From an uncultured Enterobacter sp. (GTDB lineage Bacteria; Pseudomonadota; Gammaproteobacteria; Enterobacterales; Enterobacteriaceae), in the NCBI GenBank assembly GCA_946477805.1, contig CAMKZP010000171.1, positions 1 through 7,670 on the forward strand: 7,670 nt of DNA, in the 5' to 3' direction. Of this stretch, positions 1 to 5,095 are shown piece after piece. The notes under the pieces were generated by a model, which saw only the letters and a list, made by a program, of their open reading frames with translations, ran no database searches and had not been told where the DNA came from. Numbering within the stretch: position 1 is the stretch's first letter; each line of letters starts with the position of its first letter. Position numbers and translations under genes: made by a program.

Positions 1-181
1 ACTTTCGTTAATTTTAATAAAATGAGTTAAGCTCCTTCTCAAAGCCGTTTAATCCTTAGCATTGCAATAAGACTTATAAATAAAGTGGATTTGGGTTAAG
101 ATGTCTTTCAGAAAAGCGGAAGAGAGATACGTTTTTTTTGTATATCTTACCGTGACTTTCTGATTTAATTGGTTGTTATTG

Positions 182-195
182 TTAGAATTATCTCT
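182..195 (+). promoter_or_regulatory. Candidate RcsB box upstream of lrhA
   Basis: The sequence TTAGAATTATCTCT keeps the core AGAAT and the TC of the RcsAB consensus TAAGAATATTCCTA, with mismatches elsewhere. I recall that RcsB raises lrhA expression in E. coli from a long-leader promoter whose start is a little under 300 bases before the ATG. A box at this distance, about 310 bases upstream of the lrhA ATG, would sit at or just upstream of the -35 of such a promoter. The motif is short and degenerate, so this is a suggestion only. The same bases include TAGAAT, which could instead be read as a -10 hexamer. Confidence 0.25.
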
Positions 196-390
196 GTCTG
201 GAATGTGAGGGTCACCTCTTACTACGTTGACAGCGCTGCGATCAAGATGGCAGATGATGTTTTTTCCTTTAATGGAATTTACATAAACCTGCAAACATCT
301 AAATATCCTGAACGTTTACGAGAATAAAAATAACGTCATGAAACGTGCTTTCTGACGGGTGATATACCGCAGCACAATAACTATCTGTCA

Positions 391-470
391 GGCAGTCTGC
401 CGGGCCGGGATGCGAGGGAAACCTTCAGAAGGAATTGCTTAACTGTTACACACAGCTTCAACCCGGGCAG
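391..470 (+). other. Structured part of the lrhA leader
   Basis: Two mutually exclusive pairings can be drawn. GGCA at 391-394 can fold on TGCC at 398-401. Alternatively CTGCCGGG at 397-404 can pair with CCCGGGCAG at 462-470, leaving one G bulged, and enclose a small hairpin CCTT-CAG-AAGG at 422-432. The long-range stem is GC-rich and ends about 30 bases before the lrhA start codon. This was read by eye with no energy calculation. It assumes that transcription starts upstream of 391, as the long lrhA leader known in E. coli suggests. Confidence 0.3.
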
Positions 471-501
471 CTCCGCACGAGCAACCTGAAAGTGAAAAGA
501 T

Positions 502-1440
502 ATGATAAATGCAAATCGTCCGATAATGAATCTCGACCTCGATCTGCTGAGAACGTTTGTTGCGGTCGCCGATCTCAACACTTTTGCAGCAGCTGCTGCC
601 GCCGTTTGCCGTACCCAGTCCGCCGTTAGCCAACAAATGCAGCGGCTGGAGCAACTGGTCGGTAAAGAGCTATTTGCACGCCATGGGCGTAATAAGTTAT
701 TAACTGAACACGGTATCCAGCTTCTGGGGTATGCCAGAAAGATCCTCCGCTTTAATGATGAAGCATGTATGTCATTAATGTTTAGCAACCTCCAGGGGGT
801 GCTAACGTTAGGGGCATCTGATGAGTCAGCGGATACCATACTGCCTTTCCTTCTCAACCGGGTTAGTTCGGTTTATCCGAAGCTTGCGCTGGACGTCAGC
901 GTCAAACGCAATGCTTTTATGGTTGAGATGTTGAAAAATAATGAGGTTGACCTTGTGGTCACGACGCATCGCCCGGGGCAATTTAACTGCCTGACGCTGC
1001 GTACCTCGCCGACGCACTGGTACTGCGCCGCTGAATATGTGCAGCAAAAGGGTGAGCCGATTCCGCTGGTCTTGCTTGACGATCCCAGCCCGTTTCGCGA
1101 CATGGTGCTGTCGGCACTTAACGAGGCCAATATTCCGTGGCGTCTGGCGTACGTGGCCTCGACGTTACCTGCGGTACGTGCTGCCGTCAAAGCCGGTCTG
1201 GGCGTAACGGCCCGTCCGGTGGAGATGATGAGCCCGGATCTGCGCGTGCTGGGTAAAAGTGACGGTCTTCCTGAACTTCCTGATACGGAATACCTGCTGT
1301 GCCACAACGCAGCCAGCAATAACGAGCTGGCGAAAGTGGTGTTCGAGGCGATGGAAAACTACCATAATCCATGGCAATACGAGCATGTTACTCCCGAAGG
1401 GGGGGATGACTCACTGCTGGTGGAAGGGGACTTTGAGTGA
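502..1440 (+). CDS. lrhA: LrhA, LysR-type transcriptional regulator
   Basis: LrhA is a cytoplasmic LysR-family DNA-binding regulator. In E. coli it represses flhDC, and so flagella and chemotaxis, lowers RpoS, and influences type 1 fimbriae. The 312-residue product equals the usual length. Residues about 11-70 form the winged helix-turn-helix: LDLDLLRTFVAVADLNTF, a six-alanine run at 29-34, then CRTQSAVSQQMQRLE as recognition helix and ELFARHGR as wing. The rest is the two-lobed effector domain, with conserved stretches such as GASDESADTILPFLLNR and the GLGVTARPVEMM segment. The start fits the E. coli protein (MI-ANRP-- N-terminus); its ribosome binding site is only a weak GAAAAG. The gene has its own terminator and is co-oriented with nuo, as in E. 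coli. Despite its name (LysR homologue A) and position it is not an essential nuo regulator. The far C-terminus (about 295-312) diverges most, which is usual between genera. Confidence 0.96.
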   Translation: MINANRPIMNLDLDLLRTFVAVADLNTFAAAAAAVCRTQSAVSQQMQRLEQLVGKELFARHGRNKLLTEHGIQLLGYARKILRFNDEACMSLMFSNLQGVLTLGASDESADTILPFLLNRVSSVYPKLALDVSVKRNAFMVEMLKNNEVDLVVTTHRPGQFNCLTLRTSPTHWYCAAEYVQQKGEPIPLVLLDDPSPFRDMVLSALNEANIPWRLAYVASTLPAVRAAVKAGLGVTARPVEMMSPDLRVLGKSDGLPELPDTEYLLCHNAASNNELAKVVFEAMENYHNPWQYEHVTPEGGDDSLLVEGDFE

Positions 1441-1486
1441 TCCTCCGCTCAAAATTCTCGTAACAAAATGTAAGTGTAAAAAAGAG

Positions 1487-1523
1487 CCGCTCGCGCGATT
1501 TTCGCGTGGAGTGGTTTTTTTTT
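1487..1523 (+). terminator. Intrinsic terminator of lrhA
   Basis: CCGCTC at 1487-1492 pairs with GAGTGG at 1509-1514 (one G-T wobble), continuing as CGCGA at 1494-1498 with TCGCG at 1502-1506 around a TTT loop. A small asymmetric internal bulge separates the two halves. Nine T residues follow directly at 1515-1523. It lies 46 bases after the lrhA stop. An A-rich run just before the stem (1478-1483) gives weak potential for termination from the other strand too. This separates lrhA transcription from nuo. Confidence 0.9.
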
Positions 1524-1526
1524 GCC

Positions 1527-1555
1527 ATAAATACCCTCTCGCACAGGGTGGTTAT
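1527..1555 (+). other. Hairpin downstream of the lrhA terminator
   Basis: ACCCT at 1533-1537 pairs with AGGGT at 1545-1549 around a seven-base loop. The stem extends by a T-G wobble, one A-G mismatch and ATAA at 1527-1530 with TTAT at 1552-1555. It begins three bases after the terminator T-run and is not followed by T residues, so it is not itself a normal terminator on the plus strand. It could be a backup structure or an operator; its function is unknown. Confidence 0.35.
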
Positions 1556-1561
1556 AAGAAA

Positions 1562-1588
1562 ATTCACTTTTTTATCAATGTAGTGAAT
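1562..1588. repeat. Perfect 7-base inverted repeat, possible operator
   Basis: ATTCACT at 1562-1568 is the exact reverse complement of AGTGAAT at 1582-1588. The spacer is 13 bases, so the arms lie 20 bases centre to centre, about two helical turns on one DNA face. The spacer holds TATCAA at 1573-1578, which matches the first half of the IHF consensus WATCAANNNNTTR, but the second half is GTG rather than TTR. The arrangement suits a dimeric regulator. No specific protein can be named. Confidence 0.35.
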
Positions 1589-1717
1589 GTATTTGGTTAA
1601 AGAGTGAGCATTTGCTGTCCGAACCGCCTGCAACTCCCTCTTATGTTAAAAAAACAGGAAATATGTTGCCGTTTTTTTGAGTGAATTAACAAAAGCGTGT
1701 CTCAGATCAAGAAAATA

Positions 1718-1765
1718 CTCCTATTTGGGGGGAGGAATCGTTGGCAAATCCTGTCAAAATAGGAG
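1718..1765 (+). repeat. 9-base inverted repeat flanking a G-rich purine run
   Basis: CTCCTATTT at 1718-1726 is the perfect reverse complement of AAATAGGAG at 1757-1765. Between them lies G6 followed by AGGAA (1727-1737) and a possible inner AGGA/TCCT pair (1733-1736 with 1749-1752). GGTTA and T8 (1771-1778) follow the right arm, so in RNA the element would look like a weak terminator or attenuator with a long loop. The left arm overlaps the NarL-type heptamer TACTCCT at 1716-1722, so it may instead act as a DNA site. Confidence 0.4.
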
Positions 1766-1907
1766 GGTTATTTTTTTTACTTCCAAAACGGACACGATTC
1801 AACAACATGCATTTGACGTAAAGTCAGGTACCCACCAGGGTTAAAGGGCATGAAATGTTAATGAGAATCGCTCGATGTCATTTAATGTGAAGAAACCTTT
1901 GTTAAAG

Positions 1908-1937
1908 TTGACAAAAGGTTATAGAAAGGAGTAAAAA
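1908..1937 (+). promoter_or_regulatory. Candidate sigma-70 promoter for nuo
   Basis: A perfect -35 hexamer, TTGACA, at 1908-1913 is followed after 18 bases by TAAAAA (1932-1937; four of six to TATAAT). A start near 1944 would give a leader of about 128 bases before nuoA. A TGTTAA half-box overlaps just upstream (1900-1905) and a reverse NarL heptamer TACTCCT (1927-1933) touches the -10, both consistent with control by oxygen and nitrate. The -10 is imperfect, and other promoters further upstream are likely, since E. coli nuo has more than one. Confidence 0.4.
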
Positions 1938-2003
1938 ACCCCATCATTTTGCTGTCTATGTCTCATTTCTGACAGTTAGTGTAAGGTTATTTTGTTCCTC
2001 CCC

Positions 2004-2075
2004 ATGAATCGATGTGATGCCCATCTGCCAGCAAGAGCAGTGTCGTTGGTATCACTTTTGATGAGTAAGCAATGA
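2004..2075 (+). CDS. Possible 23-codon upstream ORF overlapping nuoA
   Basis: An ATG at 2004 opens a frame of 23 codons, beginning MNRCDAHLP and ending SLLMSKQ. It stops at TGA 2073-2075, sharing the ATGA with the nuoA start at 2072. Stop-start overlap of this kind is typical of translational coupling, and nuoA itself has only a weak GAG in its ribosome binding position. Against it, the bases before this ATG are pyrimidine-rich (TTCCTCCCC) with no Shine-Dalgarno sequence. An internal in-frame ATG at 2061 gives only four codons (MSKQ). I do not recognise the peptide. It may be chance, a leader peptide or a regulatory device; confidence that it is translated is low. Confidence 0.2.
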   Translation: MNRCDAHLPARAVSLVSLLMSKQ

Positions 2076-2512
2076 GTATGTCAACATCCACAGAAGTCAT
2101 CGCTCATCACTGGGCATTCGCAATCTTTCTTATTGTAGCCATTGGCCTGTGCTGCCTGATGTTAGTCGGCGGCTGGTTCCTGGGCGGTCGCGCCCGCGCA
2201 AGGCACAAAAACACACCTTTCGAATCAGGTATTGATTCCGTAGGTACCGCTCGCTTACGCCTGTCTGCCAAGTTCTACCTGGTAGCCATGTTCTTCGTCA
2301 TCTTTGACGTGGAAGCGCTTTACCTTTTCGCCTGGTCTACGTCCATTCGCGAAAGTGGTTGGGTGGGCTTTGTCGAGGCCGCAATTTTCATTTTAGTGTT
2401 ACTGGCCGGTCTGGTTTATCTGGTGCGTATTGGCGCGCTGGACTGGACACCTGTGCGTTCACGCCGTGAACAGACCAACCCGGAAAACAGTATCTCTAAT
2501 CGTCAGCAGTAA
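2072..2512 (+). CDS. nuoA: NuoA, NADH-quinone oxidoreductase subunit A
   Basis: NuoA is a small inner-membrane subunit of complex I (ND3 family), next to NuoH and NuoJ at the junction of membrane and peripheral arms, where quinone reduction is coupled to proton pumping. The product has 146 residues, one fewer than the 147 I recall for E. coli. Three membrane helices are visible at about 14-36, 66-88 and 98-118. The loop after the first carries the family motif with K46 and E51 (PFESGIDSVG), and the second helix has D79 and E81 (IFDVEALYLF), the conserved acidic pair. The polar C-terminus after about 125 is variable. The start at 2072 gives the expected MSMSTSTE N-terminus; a second ATG two codons on is less likely. 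It is the first gene of the operon, 15 bases before nuoB. Confidence 0.97.
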   Translation: MSMSTSTEVIAHHWAFAIFLIVAIGLCCLMLVGGWFLGGRARARHKNTPFESGIDSVGTARLRLSAKFYLVAMFFVIFDVEALYLFAWSTSIRESGWVGFVEAAIFILVLLAGLVYLVRIGALDWTPVRSRREQTNPENSISNRQQ

Positions 2513-2527
2513 CAGCGAGGCAATAAG

Positions 2528-3202
2528 ATGGATTATACGCTCACCCGCATAGATCCTAACGGTGAGAATGACCGTTACCCCCTGCAAAAACAGGAGATCG
2601 TAACCGACCCCCTGGAGCAAGAAGTCAACAAAAGCGTGTACATGGGCAAGCTCGAACATGCCATGCACGACATGGTCAACTGGGGTCGTAAGAACTCCAT
2701 CTGGCCGTACAACTTTGGGCTTTCCTGCTGCTACGTTGAAATGGTGACGTCATTCACTGCGGTGCATGACGTTGCGCGTTTTGGGGCAGAGGTGCTCCGT
2801 GCTTCTCCACGTCAGGCTGACCTGATGGTGGTGGCCGGAACGTGCTTTACCAAGATGGCACCGGTTATTCAGCGTCTGTATGACCAGATGCTGGAGCCGA
2901 AATGGGTTATCTCCATGGGTGCGTGCGCAAACTCAGGCGGTATGTACGACATCTACTCTGTCGTGCAGGGCGTAGATAAGTTCATCCCGGTGGATGTTTA
3001 CATCCCGGGCTGCCCGCCGCGTCCGGAAGCTTACATGCAGGCGCTGATGCTGCTGCAGGAGTCTATCGGTAAAGAGCGTCGCCCACTCTCCTGGGTGGTT
3101 GGCGATCAGGGGGTATATCGCGCGAACATGCAGTCTGAGCGCGAGCGTAAACGCGGTGAACGTATTGCCGTCACAAACCTGCGTACGCCTGACGAAATTT
3201 AA
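2528..3202 (+). CDS. nuoB: NuoB, NADH-quinone oxidoreductase subunit B
   Basis: NuoB (PSST family) holds cluster N2, the last [4Fe-4S] centre before ubiquinone, and with NuoCD forms the quinone pocket on the cytoplasmic side. The product has 224 residues. The four N2 ligands are visible as the tandem pair C67-C68 in GLSCCYVEM, C133 in SMGACANSGG and C162 in PGCPPRPEAY; C106 (AGTCFTK) is conserved but is not a ligand. The region around 42-47 (LEHAMHD) is four residues longer than in E. coli, matching the Klebsiella/Enterobacter/Yersinia form as I recall it. The start has a good GCGAGG seven bases upstream (2515-2520). The stop is followed by an 89-base spacer containing a bulged hairpin before nuoCD. 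Confidence 0.97.
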   Translation: MDYTLTRIDPNGENDRYPLQKQEIVTDPLEQEVNKSVYMGKLEHAMHDMVNWGRKNSIWPYNFGLSCCYVEMVTSFTAVHDVARFGAEVLRASPRQADLMVVAGTCFTKMAPVIQRLYDQMLEPKWVISMGACANSGGMYDIYSVVQGVDKFIPVDVYIPGCPPRPEAYMQALMLLQESIGKERRPLSWVVGDQGVYRANMQSERERKRGERIAVTNLRTPDEI

Positions 3203-3215
3203 TTTGCGCCTGTGG

Positions 3216-3265
3216 GCCTGGAGACTACCTTCGCATATCACTACTCAAATAGCGCGAAGCCAGGC
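3216..3265 (+). other. Bulged hairpin in the nuoB-nuoCD spacer
   Basis: Two stems are stacked on their 3' side. CTTCGC at 3229-3234 pairs with GCGAAG at 3254-3259, and directly outside it GCCTGG at 3216-3221 pairs with CCAGGC at 3260-3265. This leaves a seven-base bulge, AGACTAC, on the 5' side and a 19-base loop. Two G-T wobbles can extend the base of the stem. That gives 12 Watson-Crick pairs in an 89-base spacer, more than expected by chance. No T-run follows, so it is not a terminator. A role in mRNA processing, stability or nuoCD translation is possible. It ends 26 bases before the nuoCD start. Confidence 0.5.
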
Positions 3266-3291
3266 TTAACAGTCACCACGGACCATTTGCA

Positions 3292-5093
3292 ATGGTGAAC
3301 AATATGACCGACTTAACCGCGCAAGAAGCCGCCTGGCAGACACGGGATCATCTTGATGACCCTGTCATTGGCGAACTGCGCAACCGTTTTGGGCCGGATG
3401 CCTTTACTGTTCAGGCCACCCGCACCGGGGTACCCGTTGTTTGGGTGAAGCGTGAACAATTACTGGAAGTGGTCGATTTCCTCAAGAAATTGCCAAAACC
3501 TTACGTCATGCTGTTTGACTTACACGGCATGGACGAACGTCTGCGTACGCACCGCCAGGGTCTTCCTGCTGCGGATTTTTCCGTTTTCTACCACCTGATC
3601 TCAATAGACCGCAACACGGATATCATGCTCAAGGTGGCATTGTCTGAAAACGACATGCATCTGCCGACGATCACTAAACTTTTCCCGAACGCGAACTGGT
3701 ACGAGCGTGAAACCTGGGAAATGTTCGGCATGACCTTCGACGGCCACCCGCACCTGACGCGCATCATGATGCCGCAGACCTGGACCGGCCACCCGCTGCG
3801 TAAAGACTACCCGGCACGCGCCACCGAATTCGATCCGTTTGAGCTGACAAAAGCCAAGCAGGATCTGGAGATGGAAGCCCTGACCTTCAAGCCGGAAGAC
3901 TGGGGCATGAAGCGCGGTACCGAAAACGAGGACTTCATGTTCCTCAACCTCGGTCCGAACCACCCGTCTGCGCACGGTGCATTCCGTATTATTCTTCAGC
4001 TTGATGGCGAAGAGATTGTCGACTGCGTTCCTGACATCGGCTACCACCACCGTGGTGCTGAGAAGATGGGCGAGCGTCAGTCCTGGCACAGCTATATTCC
4101 GTATACCGACCGTATCGAGTACCTCGGCGGCTGCGTAAACGAAATGCCGTACGTGCTGGCCGTTGAGAAACTGGCGGGGATAGTTACGCCGGATCGCGTA
4201 AACGTGATTCGCGTTATGCTCTCCGAGCTGTTCCGCATCAACAGCCACCTGCTCTACATCTCCACGTTCATTCAGGACGTCGGCGCGATGACCCCGGTCT
4301 TCTTCGCCTTCACCGACCGTCAGAAAATCTACGATCTGGTGGAAGCGATTACCGGTTTCCGTATGCACCCGGCCTGGTTCCGAATCGGCGGCGTGGCGCA
4401 CGACCTGCCGCGCGGCTGGGACCGCCTGCTGCGCGAGTTCCTCGACTGGATGCCAAAACGTCTGGCCTCTTACGAGAAAGCCGCGCTGCGCAACAGCATC
4501 CTGATTGGCCGTTCTAAAGGCGTTGCGGCCTACGGCGCGAAAGAGGCGCTGGAGTGGGGCACAACGGGGGCTGGCCTGCGCGCCACCGGTATTGATTTCG
4601 ACGTGCGTAAAGCCCGTCCTTACTCTGGCTACGAGAACTTCGACTTTGAAGTCCCGGTTGGCGGCGGCGTTTCCGACTGCTACACCCGCGTGATGCTGAA
4701 AGTAGAAGAGCTGCGCCAGAGCCTGCGTATTCTTGAGCAGTGCCTCAACAACATGCCGGAAGGCCCGTTCAAAGCGGATCACCCGCTGACGACGCCGCCA
4801 CCGAAAGAGCGCACGCTGCAACATATCGAAACCCTGATCACGCACTTCCTGCAGGTTTCCTGGGGCCCGGTCATGCCGGCGCAGGAATCCTTCCAGATGA
4901 TCGAAGCGACCAAGGGTATCAACAGTTACTACCTGACCAGCGACGGCAGCACCATGAGCTACCGTACCGTGTGCGCACACCAAGCTTCGCGCACCTGCAG
5001 CAGATCCCGGCCGCCATCCGCGGCAGTCTGGTCTCCGACCTGATTGTGTATCTGGGTAGTATCGATTTTGTTATGTCAGATGTGGACCGCTAA
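3292..5093 (+). CDS. nuoC: NuoCD fused subunit, broken by a one-base frameshift
   Basis: NuoCD is the enteric fusion of the 30 kDa and 49 kDa subunits in the connecting fragment of complex I; its NuoD part forms most of the quinone pocket with NuoB. Residues about 30-180 are the NuoC domain with the signature [16 protein letters not shown] (138-153). A linker follows, and NuoD begins near 212 with [13 protein letters not shown], including H224 and H228, then [19 protein letters not shown]. The frame holds to T559 (codon 4966-4968), where one C is missing. Read as given, translation adds 24 unrelated residues and stops at 5041-5043 (583 residues). The true continuation, [12 protein letters not shown] to SDVDR, lies in the next frame to the stop at 5091-5093. 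Restoring one base gives 600 residues, the full enteric length. The start at 3292 gives MVNNMTDL; 3304 is a real alternative with GGTGA before it. Function of the encoded product is doubtful if the deletion is real. Confidence 0.95.
4963..4971 (+). other. Site of the single-base deletion in nuoCD
   Basis: The conserved peptide YRTRVRTPSF needs codons ACC-CGT-GTG-CGC, but the sequence has ACCGTGTGCGC, with two C residues at 4967-4968 where three are expected. The frame upstream and the frame from 4968 onward are each uninterrupted and each match the family, so a single C loss explains everything. Loss from a CCC run is a common type of both replication and sequencing error. There is no slippery heptamer here that would support programmed frameshifting. 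Confidence 0.9.
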
Positions 5094-5095
5094 TT

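Larger units (their letters stand above)
1..501. other. AT-rich intergenic region upstream of lrhA
   Basis: No gene is supported here. The first 330 bases or so are clearly AT-rich, with a T8 run at 132-139 and several short AT inverted repeats; the last 150 become GC-richer. The longest open frame, on the minus strand at 49-294, starts at TTG, has no ribosome binding site and resembles nothing I know. In E. coli the gene beyond lrhA is alaA, divergently transcribed across a long spacer, so this stretch is probably that spacer (inference; no part of alaA is seen). It contains candidate lrhA promoter elements: a perfect TTGACA at 227-232 without a good -10, and TAGAAT at 183-188 inside an RcsB-like box. 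Its last part should be the long lrhA leader. Confidence 0.7.
1441..2071 (+). promoter_or_regulatory. nuo operon control region
   Basis: This 631-base gap lies between lrhA and nuoA, as in E. coli, where the same interval is known to carry the main nuo promoters and ArcA, NarL, Fis and IHF control. Apart from the lrhA terminator it has no long gene. Seen here are a hairpin at 1527-1555, a 7-base inverted repeat at 1562-1588 and a 9-base inverted repeat at 1718-1765 followed by T8. A TTGACA-based promoter lies at 1908-1937, and a short ORF at 2004-2075. ArcA-like boxes are TGTTAATTCA on the minus strand at 1682-1691 (9 of 10 to the consensus WGTTAATTAW) and TGTTAATGAG at 1856-1865 (8 of 10). 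Exact NarL-type heptamers TACTCCT lie at 1716-1722 (+) and 1927-1933 (-). The individual sites are predictions; the regional role is secure by synteny. Confidence 0.85.

Noticed and set aside
49..294. Minus-strand open frame of 81 codons left of lrhA
   Set aside because: It opens at TTG with no Shine-Dalgarno sequence, has a skewed N/S-rich AT-driven composition and no recognisable motif, and lies where a promoter region is expected.
435..629. Plus-strand frame starting at TTG 435, with AAGGA nearby
   Set aside because: The AAGGA lies only one base from the TTG, and most of the frame overlaps the conserved N-terminus of lrhA out of frame.
1259..1600. Plus-strand frame running from lrhA through the terminator
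   Set aside because: It overlaps lrhA out of frame and reads through an intrinsic terminator into low-complexity sequence; no family resemblance.
1697..1710. FNR site ending in ATCAA at 1706-1710
   Set aside because: Only one half-site is good; the partner half is GTGTC rather than TTGAT.
4963..4975. Programmed -1 frameshifting in nuoCD
   Set aside because: A -1 shift would restore the reading, but there is no X-XXY-YYZ slippery heptamer, no upstream Shine-Dalgarno stimulator evident, and NuoCD in relatives is made in one frame.
3601..4983. Minus-strand open frame of 460 codons opposite nuoCD
   Set aside because: It is the antisense shadow of strongly codon-biased nuoCD. The predicted protein is rich in H, R, V and Q without any domain, and nuoCD on the other strand is conserved.
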